Notes: generated by a model not told the origin, from the sequence alone. A stretch of DNA of 60,325 bases from Rheinheimera sp. 1928-s (GCF_029269265.1 NZ_JARIXP010000006.1:104597-164921), one strand, 5' to 3'; shown: positions 25,521 to 35,417, counted from the stretch's first letter. Program-made: numbers and translations.

Positions 25521-26882
25521 ATGAAAAAACTCACCCTGATTGCATCTACTATTGCGCTAGTCGTTAGCTGTGGTGCTATTGCGAAGTTAACTCCGGATCA
25601 GGTCGCCCGTTTGGGTGCTGATTTAACGCCGCTGGGCGCGGAAAAAGCAGGTAATGCAGATGGCAGTATTCCAGCATGGGAAGGTGGTATTACTGCTGCT
25701 CCTGCTGGTTATAAACCTGGTGATCACCACCCGGATCCATTTGCTGGCGATAAAGTACTGTTCACTATTGATAAATCAAATCTGGCTCAATACAAAAACA
25801 TGTTAAGTCCAGGTCAGATCAAACTGTTTGAAGCCTACCCAGACAGTTACAAAATGAATGTATATCAAAGCCGCCGTACTGCGTCTTACCCACAGTATGT
25901 TTATGATGCAACAAAGAAAATTGCAGCAAACGCAGAACTGGTTGAAGGTGGTAACGGTATTATTAACGCGGCCATTGGTATTCCTTTCCCAATTCCTGCT
26001 AACGGTTTAGAAGCCATCTGGAACCATATTTTACGTTTCCGTGGTGTAGCAGCCAGCCGTAACGGTGGCCAGGTTGCACCTACTGCTTCAGGTGACTACG
26101 TCACTATCGGCTTTGATGAACAAATTATGTTCAAATACTCAGCGCCGGATGCCACAGTAGATGCTTTGCAGAAAGAAAATATCCTGTTCCGTTTCAAGCA
26201 AGCTGTAACCACTCCAGCTCGTCTGGCCGGTACTGCATTGTTGGTTCATGAGACTATGGACCAGGTCAAAACTCCTCGTCAGGCCTGGACTTACAACACA
26301 GGACAACGTCGGGTACGTCGTGCGCCAAACGTGGCTTATGATGCACCAGGTACAGCCTCTGATGGTTTGCGTACCACAGATGACTTCGATATGTTCAACG
26401 GTTCACCAAACCGTTACGACTGGAAGTTAGTGGGTAAACAAGAGCTGTTTATCCCTTACAACAGTTACAAACTGCACAGCAAAGACGTGAAATATAAGGA
26501 TCTGGTAAAGCCAGGCCACATCAATCCGGAATACGTGCGCTGGGAAAAACACCGTGTTTGGGTAGTTGAAGCGAATCTGAAAAGCGGTACCAGCCATGTC
26601 TACGGTAAACGTGTATTCTTTATCGACGAAGACAGCTGGCAAGTACACGTAGCTGACTTGTATGACAACAGAGGCGAGTTATACCGTGTTGCCGTGGCTC
26701 ATGGTCTGAACTACTACGAAGTACCAACCCACTGGAGTACGCTGGAAGTTTTCCACGATCTGAATACCCGTCGTTATATAGCGATTGGTTTAGACAACGA
26801 AGACAAGATGTATGATTTCTCTGTGCCGTTAACAGACAATGACTTTACTCCAGCGGCTCTGCGCCGTGAAGGTACCCGTTAA
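25521..26882 (+). CDS. DUF1329 periplasmic lipoprotein-carrier-like protein
   Basis: A 453-residue exported protein. A signal peptide (about 1-22, ending GAIA) precedes the typical DUF1329 opening LTPDQVARLGADLTPLGAEK and NADGSIPAWEGGI. The later part (LRFRGVAASRNGG, RRVRRAPNVAYDAPG, HINPEYVRWEKHRVWVVEA) is well kept. The fold is believed to resemble LolA/LolB, a half barrel that carries lipids or lipoproteins, which suggests a periplasmic shuttle or outer-membrane-bound acceptor. It is co-transcribed with the DUF1302 gene. A cysteine at 17 sits inside the signal region without a convincing lipobox. A strong terminator follows, so the pump genes downstream may be less expressed. Confidence 0.88.
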   Translation: MKKLTLIASTIALVVSCGAIAKLTPDQVARLGADLTPLGAEKAGNADGSIPAWEGGITAAPAGYKPGDHHPDPFAGDKVLFTIDKSNLAQYKNMLSPGQIKLFEAYPDSYKMNVYQSRRTASYPQYVYDATKKIAANAELVEGGNGIINAAIGIPFPIPANGLEAIWNHILRFRGVAASRNGGQVAPTASGDYVTIGFDEQIMFKYSAPDATVDALQKENILFRFKQAVTTPARLAGTALLVHETMDQVKTPRQAWTYNTGQRRVRRAPNVAYDAPGTASDGLRTTDDFDMFNGSPNRYDWKLVGKQELFIPYNSYKLHSKDVKYKDLVKPGHINPEYVRWEKHRVWVVEANLKSGTSHVYGKRVFFIDEDSWQVHVADLYDNRGELYRVAVAHGLNYYEVPTHWSTLEVFHDLNTRRYIAIGLDNEDKMYDFSVPLTDNDFTPAALRREGTR

Positions 26883-26898
26883 TCTGTAAGCAGTAGTT

Positions 26899-26933
26899 AA
26901 ACGGTTGGCTTGATGCCAACCGTTTTTGTTTTT
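26899..26933 (+). terminator. Strong terminator inside the DUF1302/MMPL module
   Basis: AAACGGTTGGC (26899-26909) pairs perfectly with GCCAACCGTTT (26915-26925) around a five-base loop, then TTGTTTTT. It lies between the DUF1329 gene and the YCF48-like gene, only 14 bases before the latter's start. Confidence 0.9.
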
Positions 26934-26946
26934 AAATTGATGCTGA

Positions 26947-27984
26947 GTGAAAACTCTAATGATGGTTAAACTTTTATCCTCTGTTGCGGCTTTGCTGCTG
27001 ACAACCCAAATTCACGCTGAGTCTGCAGTGTCGCCAACGCCATCTTATATGATGCCTTTGGCAGAAAAATCTGTGCTGACCGATTTAATCCGCGTTAACG
27101 ATCAGCTGTATGTTGCGGTAGGCGATCGTGGTCATCTGCTGCTCAGTAAAGACAGCACCCACTGGACACAAATTCAAACCCCCGTACAAAGCCTGTTTAC
27201 CTCAGTGTATTTTTCTGATGACAAACACGGCTGGGCAGTGGGGCATGATGCGACTATTATTGCTACCCAAGATGGTGGTCAAAGCTGGCAGTTGCAGCAA
27301 TTTAAGCCAGAAACAGACAAACCTCTGTTTGATATTTTATTTGCTGATGCCAGCAATGGCATAGCTCTCGGTGCTTATGGCATGTTTTACCGCACCACAG
27401 ACGGCGGTAGAACCTGGTCGGATGAATTTCATCTGGAGTTGGTGGGCGCTGAAGATCAGGAGTATTTAAAAGAGCTGCAGGAAACAGACCCTGATGCTTA
27501 TTCGGATGAACGTGCATCAGTATTGCCACATTTTAATCGCATTTATCAGCACAATAATGTGTTGTATTTGATTGGCGAAGCAGGCTTTTTTGCCACCAGT
27601 TCAGATTTTGGCAAAAGCTGGACCCGTCATCCGGAGTTTTATAATGGTTCTTTGTTTGGCTTAGCTATGACCGCAAAAAACACCCTGATAGCGGCTGGTT
27701 TACGTGGCCATGTGTTCAGAAGTACTGACTTGGGCCAAAGCTGGCAGGAAGTGCAACATAACCAAACCGCCACATTAAACAGTGTGCTGACTGATGCCGC
27801 CGACCATGTTTATTTGACGGGTAATGCCGGTACTTTGTTGGTCAGTCGCGACGATGGTGTCAGTTTTGAGCCTTTAAAGACAGAAGACAGTAAAGCCATT
27901 TTAAATGCCGTTGCAGTCAAGGAACAGCTGGTGTTAGTGACCGAAGCTGGAATTAGAACCTTAGCACTTAAGAAGCCGGAATAA
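26947..27984 (+). CDS. YCF48/Asp-box beta-propeller protein
   Basis: A 345-residue exported beta-propeller. A signal peptide (about 1-25) is followed by repeated Asp-box motifs of the form SxDxGxxW: SKDSTHW, TQDGGQSW, TTDGGRTW, SSDFGKSW, STDLGQSW and SRDDGVSF, with GWAVGHDATI and GHVFRSTD-type strands between them. This is the YCF48/photosystem II assembly factor HCF136-like family, which in heterotrophs is found beside MMPL pumps and probably acts as a periplasmic assembly or docking factor. I use the GTG at 26947; ATGs at 26959 and 26962 are alternatives. The pump gene begins one base after its stop, so the two are coupled. Confidence 0.85.
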   Translation: MKTLMMVKLLSSVAALLLTTQIHAESAVSPTPSYMMPLAEKSVLTDLIRVNDQLYVAVGDRGHLLLSKDSTHWTQIQTPVQSLFTSVYFSDDKHGWAVGHDATIIATQDGGQSWQLQQFKPETDKPLFDILFADASNGIALGAYGMFYRTTDGGRTWSDEFHLELVGAEDQEYLKELQETDPDAYSDERASVLPHFNRIYQHNNVLYLIGEAGFFATSSDFGKSWTRHPEFYNGSLFGLAMTAKNTLIAAGLRGHVFRSTDLGQSWQEVQHNQTATLNSVLTDAADHVYLTGNAGTLLVSRDDGVSFEPLKTEDSKAILNAVAVKEQLVLVTEAGIRTLALKKPE

Positions 27985-27985
27985 C

Positions 27986-30304
27986 ATGAGTCTGAATCGA
28001 ATTGTAACCAGTTGCGAGACGGTATTGTTCCGCCATCGTATGGCTGTCATCGTACTTTTTGTACTCGCCACTTTGTTTTTATTATTTAAAGCCACACAAA
28101 TTAAACTGGATGCGGCTTTTACCAAAAATATCCCGCTGCAACACGAATATATGCAGACTTATATGCAACACGCCAAAGATTTTGGCGGTGCAAATAATAT
28201 TCTGGTGTCAGTCTGTGATGCCAAAGGCGATATTTTTAATCCGGATTTTTTTGCATCCTTTAAAAAAATCCATGATCAAATTTATTACCTGCCAGGAGTA
28301 GACCGTAGTCTGGTCAAATCTCTGTACAGCCCCAGCACACGTTTTGTTGAAGTCGTTGAAGATGGCTTTGCCGGTGGCCCTGTTATTCCTGCGGAATTTG
28401 CGCCTACAGCAGAAGGTTTGGCAGTGGTCAAATCCAATGTCGAAAAAGCAGGTATTGTCGGTCGTATGGTGGCGGACGATTTCAGTTGCGCTATGGTGAC
28501 AGCACAACTGTTAGAAGTAGACCCTGATACCCAACAAAAACTCGATACCATTAAATTTGCGGCAGAGCTTGAGCAGCAAGTGCGTGCTCAGTACCAGAAT
28601 GAAAACCTGAGTGTGCATATCATAGGTTTTGCCAAAATGGTGGGGGATGTCGCAGATGGTGCTAAAGGCGTATTGGCCTTTTTCGCCGTTGCCATCGTTA
28701 TCACCGCCATTATGGTGTATTTGTTCAGCGGCTCAGTGATGTTGACGTTGTTACCTATATCTTGCTCACTGATCGCAGTGATTTGGCAAATGGGTACCCT
28801 GACTGTCTTAGGCTTTGGTATTGATCCTATGTCGATACTGGTGCCATTTCTTGTATTTGCGATAGGCGTCAGTCATGGCGTGCAGATGATCAATGCCACA
28901 GGTAAAAACGTGGCTTTGGGTATGGATGCAAAAACTGCAGCTCAGGCTAGTTTCCGTAAGCTGTTGATCCCAGGCGGTATCGCACTGCTATCCGACACAG
29001 TAGGTTTTTTAACTCTGTTGATTATTGAAATAGGTGTGATTCGTGAGCTGGCCATCACGGCAAGCTTAGGTGTGGGTATCATTATCCTGACCAACCTTAT
29101 TTTATTGCCTGTACTGATGTCCTATGTGAAATTCAGCGACAAGTACAAGCAGAAAGTGCAGACCCCTCATCCACGTATTGAAAAGTTCTGGTACAGCTTA
29201 TCGGCTTTTGCGACGCCTAAATATGCGTTGATCATCTTGTTGGCTACAGCTGCGCTCTTTGCTTTAGGCTGGCAGCAAAGTTCTTACCTGAAAATAGGCG
29301 ATTTGCATCCGGGCGCTCCGGCCTTGCATGAAGATTCAGTCTATAACCAGGATACCTTCCTGATCACAGACCGTTACGCCATTTCTGTGGATTACATTAA
29401 TGTGATGGTAGAAACACCGGCCAACGGCTGTACTTTTCACGATGTGATGAACAGGGTGGATCAGTTCCAGTGGCAAATGGAAAATGTGCCGGGCGTGCAG
29501 TCAGCTGTATCGCTGGCATCCGTATCCAAGACCATCAATGCGGCTTACAACGAAGGCAATGTGAAGTGGAGAATCTTGCCACGTACTACTGAAAGCCTGG
29601 TGCAGTCGTCCAGCCGGGTAGAAACCAGCACAGGTTTACTGAACAGTGATTGTTCTGTAATGCCGGTGATCCTGTTCTTAAACGACCATAAAGCCGAAAC
29701 CATAGAAACTGTGGTCGCTGCTGCGAAAAAAGCAGGCGCCGAACTCAGCACAGATGAGGTGAAGTTTAAGTTAGCTTCAGGCCCTGTTGGTGTCATGGCG
29801 GCCACCAATGAAGCGGTAGCTGCAGCTCAGACGCCTATGATGTGGTATGTCTATGGTGCCGTGATAGTGCTGTGTTTAATCAGCTTCCGCTCTGTTAAAG
29901 CCACTGTTGCCGTTATAGTGCCGCTTTATGTGGTGTCGGTGCTGGCCACGGCGCTAATGACTAAACTGGAAATAGGTTTAACTGTGTCTACTTTACCCGT
30001 TATCGCACTTGGCGTAGGTATAGGTGTCGACTACGGTATTTATATCCTGTCGAACATGACGCAATTGCTGCGTAATGGCACACCACTGCGTCAGGCGTAT
30101 TTTACTGCGTTAAAAGAGACGGGCAGTGCAGTGTTGTTTACGGGTATTACCTTAGCCATCGGCGTCAGCACCTGGGTATTTTCAGCGCTGAAATTCCAGG
30201 TGGATATGGGCATATTGCTGACCTTTATGTTTTTAGTGAACATGCTAGGTGCAATTTTGGTATTACCAGCCCTTGCAGCCTTTTTCTGGCGAAAAAATAA
30301 CTAG
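27986..30304 (+). CDS. MMPL/RND-family transporter
   Basis: A 772-residue RND-superfamily protein of the hydrophobe/MMPL (HAE3) type. It has two halves, each a first helix (FRHRMAVIVLFVLATLFLLF near 20; ALIILLATAALFALGW near 415), a large periplasmic loop and a bundle of five helices. Conserved motifs such as GIDPMSILVPFLVFAIGVSHGVQMI and GVGIGVDYGIYILSNM mark the central helices that carry proton-relay residues. Relatives move lipids, hopanoids or other hydrophobic compounds across the periplasm. It needs no classical adaptor/TolC genes here; the DUF1302, DUF1329 and YCF48 proteins are probably its envelope partners. A terminator follows the stop. Confidence 0.9.
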   Translation: MSLNRIVTSCETVLFRHRMAVIVLFVLATLFLLFKATQIKLDAAFTKNIPLQHEYMQTYMQHAKDFGGANNILVSVCDAKGDIFNPDFFASFKKIHDQIYYLPGVDRSLVKSLYSPSTRFVEVVEDGFAGGPVIPAEFAPTAEGLAVVKSNVEKAGIVGRMVADDFSCAMVTAQLLEVDPDTQQKLDTIKFAAELEQQVRAQYQNENLSVHIIGFAKMVGDVADGAKGVLAFFAVAIVITAIMVYLFSGSVMLTLLPISCSLIAVIWQMGTLTVLGFGIDPMSILVPFLVFAIGVSHGVQMINATGKNVALGMDAKTAAQASFRKLLIPGGIALLSDTVGFLTLLIIEIGVIRELAITASLGVGIIILTNLILLPVLMSYVKFSDKYKQKVQTPHPRIEKFWYSLSAFATPKYALIILLATAALFALGWQQSSYLKIGDLHPGAPALHEDSVYNQDTFLITDRYAISVDYINVMVETPANGCTFHDVMNRVDQFQWQMENVPGVQSAVSLASVSKTINAAYNEGNVKWRILPRTTESLVQSSSRVETSTGLLNSDCSVMPVILFLNDHKAETIETVVAAAKKAGAELSTDEVKFKLASGPVGVMAATNEAVAAAQTPMMWYVYGAVIVLCLISFRSVKATVAVIVPLYVVSVLATALMTKLEIGLTVSTLPVIALGVGIGVDYGIYILSNMTQLLRNGTPLRQAYFTALKETGSAVLFTGITLAIGVSTWVFSALKFQVDMGILLTFMFLVNMLGAILVLPALAAFFWRKNN

Positions 30305-30329
30305 TCAAAAAACTGCATGTTTAAACAAG

Positions 30330-30356
30330 AAAATGGCCGTAAGGCCATTTTCTATT
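30330..30356 (+). terminator. Rho-independent terminator after MMPL gene
   Basis: AAAATGGCC (30330-30338) pairs with GGCCATTTT (30343-30351) around GTAA, followed by a T-rich stretch. Confidence 0.8.
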
Positions 30357-30396
30357 TACAGCGGATGAATAACTTGTCAAATCAGCTATTTTTATT

Positions 30397-30409
30397 CTGG
30401 TACAACCAG
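30397..30409. promoter_or_regulatory. Candidate FadR-like operator upstream of NAD-GDH
   Basis: CTGGTACAACCAG is a perfect CTGGT-N3-ACCAG palindrome, the core layout of FadR operators, 123 bases before the GDH start. The centre (ACA instead of CNG) departs from the consensus. Confidence 0.35.
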
Positions 30410-30531
30410 TAACAAAGACATAAATAAAGCTCGAAAAGCCCGTCAATACTCAATAAACTTCGCACCTGACACGCTCTGTATGTAAGTAAACCCGGTATCA
30501 ACAGGCCGAGGTTTCAAAAAAGGATACAAAA

Positions 30532-33500
30532 ATGGCACTGATAGACGGTCAACCTTCTGTACTACTACAAAATGTAAGTAAGCTTATTCGTTCTAAAGTC
30601 AAAGATCAGGTCGAGCTGGTCGAAAAATTTGCCCACACTTTGTATGGCAATATGTCCCATGAAGATTTGTTTGGTCGTAACGACAGCGATCTGTATGGCG
30701 CAGCATTGAGCTTATGGCAAAGTTTTAACGGTCATACCGAGGGCAAAGCACTGATCCGGGTATTTAACCCTGAAATTGCAAAACACGGCTGGGAATCCAA
30801 ACACACTATCGTAGAAATAGTGGTGAAAGACAGCCCGTTTTTAGTGGACTCTGTTCGTATGGCGTTAACACGCCAGTCTATTACCACTCACTTGTTATTG
30901 CATTATCCATTACAAACGCTCCGTAACGATAAAAACGACATCACGGACTTTTTTAAATTGGGCACTGTAGAGCAAGCCAGCACAGAACAGACTGTGTTCC
31001 ATATCGAAATTGATCGAATGACAGACAAAGCTGCCGTTGAGGCTCTTACTTCTGAATTGCAATCTGTGATGGAAGATGTATCTCTCGCTGTGCAGGACTG
31101 GAAACCTATCCGTGCAAAACTGCTGCAGGTGATTGCAGATTTGCCAAAACAAGCGTCAGTGAATGCAACTGAACTTGAGCAAGCCGTCGAATTCTTAAAC
31201 TGGATGGCCAAAGATAACTTCACCTTGCTGGGCTATCGTGAATACCGTATCAAAGCGGTGGAAGGCGATCATAAAATTGAAAGCGTCAACGACAGCGCTT
31301 TAGGTTTAATGCGCCGTTCTACCTCACGCGATTTGATGTTGTCTGATTTACCAGAGCAGGCGCGCAAACAAGCTTTAAATGCTTCGTTGCTGATCCTGAC
31401 CAAAACCAATAATAAATCCCGTGTACACCGTCCTGCCTATATCGATTACGTCGGTATTAAACGTTTTGATGACAAAGGCCAGGTGATTGGCGAAGATCGT
31501 TTTATTGGTTTGTATTCATCTTCTTTATACAACAACAGCGCCGCTGACATTCCTTTACTGAAAAACAAGCTGGCGAAAGTGATGGCGAAGTCTGGTTTTG
31601 CTCATGGCACTCACGCCTACAAAGCCTTGCTGAATATTCTGGAAACTTATCCACGTGATGAGCTGATCCAGGCAACCACAGATGAGCTTTTAGATGTGTC
31701 GACCGGCGTACTGCAAATGCAGGAACGTGACATGACACGTTTATTTGTGCGCAAAGACGCTTTTGGCCGTTTTGTCTCCGCTATGGTGTATGTGCCCCGT
31801 GAGCGATACAACACGCAGCTGCGTAAAGTCACGCAACAAATTCTGGCGCAGTCTTTGGGCAGTACTGAAGCCGTAGAATTCACTACGTACTTCTCCGAAT
31901 CTGTGTTGGCACGTACCCATTATTTCGTTCGGATCAACGATAACAATATCGAGTTTAATGTGAAAGAAATTGAACGCAATTTAGTCGAAGCGGCCCGTAC
32001 CTGGGAAGACAAACTTGAAGCGGCATTGGTAGGCCATTATGGCGAAGCGCGTGGCCGTGAGTTAGGCCGCAAGTACCTCAATGCGTTCCCATCGTCTTAC
32101 AAAGACGAAATGTTGCCAAATGATGCCTTGGTCGACATTGAAAAAATTGAGTCGTTAAACGACGAACACCGTCTGGATATGCTGTTTTACCGTCCACAGG
32201 AAGAGCGTAACGACAGTAAAGCCGTGCGTCTGAACCTGTTCCACAAAGATCACCCAATCCATTTATCTGATGTATTGCCAATACTGGAAAACTTTGGGTT
32301 ACGTGTGATAGGTGAAACCCCTTATGCGGTGCGTTGCCCGGATGGCTCAGTCAGCTGGATTTTAAACTTTGCGATGGAAGTCAACGGCGCTATGCCAACA
32401 GACTTTGAACAAGCGCAGTTATCTTTCCAGGATTCTTTTGCCAAAGTGTGGAAAGGCGATCTGGAAGACGATGGTTTTAACCGTCTGATTTTAGGCGCAG
32501 GTTTAACAGGCCGTGAAGCCTCGTTATTACGTGCTTATGCTAAATACAAACGTCAGATCGGCGGCACGTTCAGTCAGTCTTACGTAGAAAACGCTTTTGC
32601 CCGTTATCCAAAACTGGCGCATTTGTTAGTGCAGCTGTTTAACACCAAGTTTGATCCAGAAAACACTGGTGACGCTGCTGCTATCGACGCTATTGAAAAG
32701 CAGTTAAATGAGCAACTGGACAGCGTAGTCAACCTGGATGATGACCGTATCATCCGCCGTTTTGTTGCCATGATGTCGGCTACTTTACGTACCAACTACT
32801 TCCAGCCAAATGCTCAAGGCCAGCAGAAGAGCTACATCTCCTTTAAGGTGAAGTCGTCTTTAGTGCCGGATATGCCATTGCCGGTGCCAGCTTTTGAGAT
32901 TTTTGTCTACTCGCCACGCGTTGAAGGTGTGCATTTACGTGGTGGTAAAGTGGCCCGTGGTGGTCTGCGTTGGTCAGACCGTCGTGAAGACTTCCGTACA
33001 GAAGTCTTAGGTTTGGTCAAAGCTCAGCAAGTGAAAAATACCGTGATAGTGCCAGTAGGTGCGAAGGGTGGTTTCGTTTGTAAAAAGTTACCAGAAACCG
33101 GTGGCCGTGAAGCCTTCTTAAACGAAGGTAAAGAATGTTACCGCACCTTTATCCGTGGTTTACTGGATATCACAGATAACATAGTGCAGGGCCAGATAGT
33201 TCCGCCTAAATCTGTCGTACGTTTAGATGAAGATGACCCGTATTTAGTAGTAGCAGCCGATAAAGGCACCGCCACTTTCTCTGATATTGCCAACGCGATT
33301 TCTGCTGAATATAACCACTGGTTAGGTGACGCTTTTGCCTCAGGCGGCTCAAACGGTTATGACCACAAAGGTATGGGTATTACAGCCCGCGGTGGTTGGG
33401 AGTCGGTGAAACGTCACTTCCGTGAAGTAGGTATTGACTGCCAGACCACAGATTTCACTTGTGTCGGTATAGGTGATATGGCTGGTGACGTATTTGGTAA

Positions 33501-35367
33501 CGGCATGCTGTTATCAAAACATATCCGTCTGCAGGTTGCATTTAACCATATGCACATTTTTGTTGACCCGAATCCAGATGCAGCAAAAACCTTTGTTGAA
33601 CGTGAGCGTATGTTCAATCTGCCAACTTCTACCTGGGATGACTTTGATAAGTCATTGATCTCCGAAGGTGGTGGTTTGTTTATGCGCAGCGCTAAGTCCA
33701 TCAAGCTGACGCCACAAATTCAGCAGATGTTAGGTACAACAGCAGTTAGCCTGACACCAAACGAATTTATCCGTGCCGCGTTGATGATGGACGTGGATCT
33801 GATTTGGAACGGTGGTATAGGTACTTACGTTAAAGCCACTGATGAAACTCATGCTGAAGTCGGTGACCGTGGTTCAGAAGCGGTTCGCGTCAACGGTAAA
33901 GAAGTGAAAGCTAAAGTTATAGGTGAGGGTGGTAACTTAGGAACTACTCAACGTGGCCGTATTGAATATGCAAACAACGGTGGCCGCATTAACACTGACT
34001 TTATCGATAACGTCGGCGGCGTAGACTGTTCAGATAACGAAGTAAACATCAAAATCCTGTTAAACGCTCTGGTAGCCAGCGGTGATATGACGCTGAAGCA
34101 ACGTAACGAGTTGTTAGCTGCTATGACCACTGATGTGGCTGATATCGTTATTAACGACTGTTACCGTCAAACCCAGAGTATTTCTGTCTCTTCAGTGCTG
34201 GGCGCTGAGCAGATGAAGGAATACACCCGCTTTATCCATGCGTTGGAAAAAGACGGCAAGTTAAACCGTGAACTGGAGTTTTTACCTTCAGACGACGCCT
34301 TGGCTGAACGTACCGCCAAAGGCCAGGGTTTAACCCGTCCTGAGCTGGCCATTCTGACCGCTTACGGCAAAATGGTAATGAAAGAGTGGTTGGTACTGCC
34401 GGAAATTTATGAAAACAGTTACTTCAAACGTCATCTGTTTACTGCATTCCCGAAAGTGCTGCAGCAAAGTTATGCCAAAGAGATGGAAACTCACCCGTTA
34501 AAGGCTGAGATCATCGCTACTAAACTGGCTAACCTGATGGTCAACGATATGGGCGCTAACTTCGCCCAGCGTATGATGGAAGAAACAGGTTCTTCTGTTG
34601 CTGAAGTGGCCGTTTGTTACACCATAGCCCGCGATTTGTTTGACGTGGAAGCCGTATGGAACAAGTTGGAAGAGTTAGATAACGTCATTCCTGCAGCACT
34701 GCAGATTAAGTTATTCCACCAGTTGCGCCGTACTATGCGCCGCACTACACGTTGGTTCTTACGTCATCGTAATAAAGCGCTGGATATTCAGCAGACGATA
34801 GATTTCTTCAAACCTGCTTTTGTTGAAATCAGCAATAACCTGCAAAAAGTACTGGCACCGGCCGAAGCTGAACAACTGGCAGCTAACGAGCAAGCCTTTA
34901 TTGAACAAGGTGTGCCTGCTGACGTAGCCCGTTATTTAGCTCAACTGAGTACTTGTTTCTCTGTGATGGATATTGCCCAGGTGGCAGACGCTGAGAAAAA
35001 TTCTCTGCTGTTAAGCGCGGAAATTTACTTCAAGCTGGGCGATCGTTTGGATCTGCACTGGTTCCTGGAGCAAATTACTCAGCAACCTGTGGCGAACCAT
35101 TGGCAGGCTCTGGCCCGGGCTTCGTACCGCGAAGAGTTGGACTGGCAACAACGTGCTTTATCTGCAGTCGTCATACGCGGTTGTGCAGGGGCTTGTGATG
35201 CAGAAGCAGTGATCGGCAGTTGGATCACTGAACATGAACCTGTGCTGGCGCGCTGGCGTTTAATGCTGGCGGAGTTCAAAACCACGAAGAGCCATGAGTT
35301 TGCTAAATTCTCAGTGGCACTGCGTGAACTGATGTTACTCAGCCACCACTGTGACCCTGTGAAATAA
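30532..35367 (+). CDS. NAD-specific glutamate dehydrogenase, large (GDH180) type
   Basis: A 1611-residue enzyme of the 180-kDa NAD-GDH class, the length expected for this family. The N-terminal half (about 1-700) holds ACT-like regulatory segments; the catalytic core (about 790-1240) carries RGGLRWSDRREDFRTEVLGL, PVGAKGGFVCKK with the substrate lysine, ARGGWESVKRHFREVG and DLIWNGGIGTYVK, followed by VIGEGGNLGTTQRGRIEYA at the nucleotide-binding part. A long helical C-terminal domain completes it. It oxidatively deaminates glutamate to 2-oxoglutarate and ammonia for catabolism in the cytoplasm. Arginine (astE) and alanine (ald) breakdown would supply its substrate. The ribosome site is AAAAGGATACAAAA. 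Monocistronic, with a strong terminator. Confidence 0.97.
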   Translation: MALIDGQPSVLLQNVSKLIRSKVKDQVELVEKFAHTLYGNMSHEDLFGRNDSDLYGAALSLWQSFNGHTEGKALIRVFNPEIAKHGWESKHTIVEIVVKDSPFLVDSVRMALTRQSITTHLLLHYPLQTLRNDKNDITDFFKLGTVEQASTEQTVFHIEIDRMTDKAAVEALTSELQSVMEDVSLAVQDWKPIRAKLLQVIADLPKQASVNATELEQAVEFLNWMAKDNFTLLGYREYRIKAVEGDHKIESVNDSALGLMRRSTSRDLMLSDLPEQARKQALNASLLILTKTNNKSRVHRPAYIDYVGIKRFDDKGQVIGEDRFIGLYSSSLYNNSAADIPLLKNKLAKVMAKSGFAHGTHAYKALLNILETYPRDELIQATTDELLDVSTGVLQMQERDMTRLFVRKDAFGRFVSAMVYVPRERYNTQLRKVTQQILAQSLGSTEAVEFTTYFSESVLARTHYFVRINDNNIEFNVKEIERNLVEAARTWEDKLEAALVGHYGEARGRELGRKYLNAFPSSYKDEMLPNDALVDIEKIESLNDEHRLDMLFYRPQEERNDSKAVRLNLFHKDHPIHLSDVLPILENFGLRVIGETPYAVRCPDGSVSWILNFAMEVNGAMPTDFEQAQLSFQDSFAKVWKGDLEDDGFNRLILGAGLTGREASLLRAYAKYKRQIGGTFSQSYVENAFARYPKLAHLLVQLFNTKFDPENTGDAAAIDAIEKQLNEQLDSVVNLDDDRIIRRFVAMMSATLRTNYFQPNAQGQQKSYISFKVKSSLVPDMPLPVPAFEIFVYSPRVEGVHLRGGKVARGGLRWSDRREDFRTEVLGLVKAQQVKNTVIVPVGAKGGFVCKKLPETGGREAFLNEGKECYRTFIRGLLDITDNIVQGQIVPPKSVVRLDEDDPYLVVAADKGTATFSDIANAISAEYNHWLGDAFASGGSNGYDHKGMGITARGGWESVKRHFREVGIDCQTTDFTCVGIGDMAGDVFGNGMLLSKHIRLQVAFNHMHIFVDPNPDAAKTFVERERMFNLPTSTWDDFDKSLISEGGGLFMRSAKSIKLTPQIQQMLGTTAVSLTPNEFIRAALMMDVDLIWNGGIGTYVKATDETHAEVGDRGSEAVRVNGKEVKAKVIGEGGNLGTTQRGRIEYANNGGRINTDFIDNVGGVDCSDNEVNIKILLNALVASGDMTLKQRNELLAAMTTDVADIVINDCYRQTQSISVSSVLGAEQMKEYTRFIHALEKDGKLNRELEFLPSDDALAERTAKGQGLTRPELAILTAYGKMVMKEWLVLPEIYENSYFKRHLFTAFPKVLQQSYAKEMETHPLKAEIIATKLANLMVNDMGANFAQRMMEETGSSVAEVAVCYTIARDLFDVEAVWNKLEELDNVIPAALQIKLFHQLRRTMRRTTRWFLRHRNKALDIQQTIDFFKPAFVEISNNLQKVLAPAEAEQLAANEQAFIEQGVPADVARYLAQLSTCFSVMDIAQVADAEKNSLLLSAEIYFKLGDRLDLHWFLEQITQQPVANHWQALARASYREELDWQQRALSAVVIRGCAGACDAEAVIGSWITEHEPVLARWRLMLAEFKTTKSHEFAKFSVALRELMLLSHHCDPVK

Positions 35368-35387
35368 TTCAGGTTCCAGCTAGAATA

Positions 35388-35417
35388 CACCGGCTCTTTT
35401 TAGAGCCGGTGCTTTTT
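35388..35417 (+). terminator. Rho-independent terminator after NAD-GDH
   Basis: CACCGGCTCT (35388-35397) pairs perfectly with AGAGCCGGTG (35402-35411) around TTTT, followed by CTTTTT. Confidence 0.92.
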
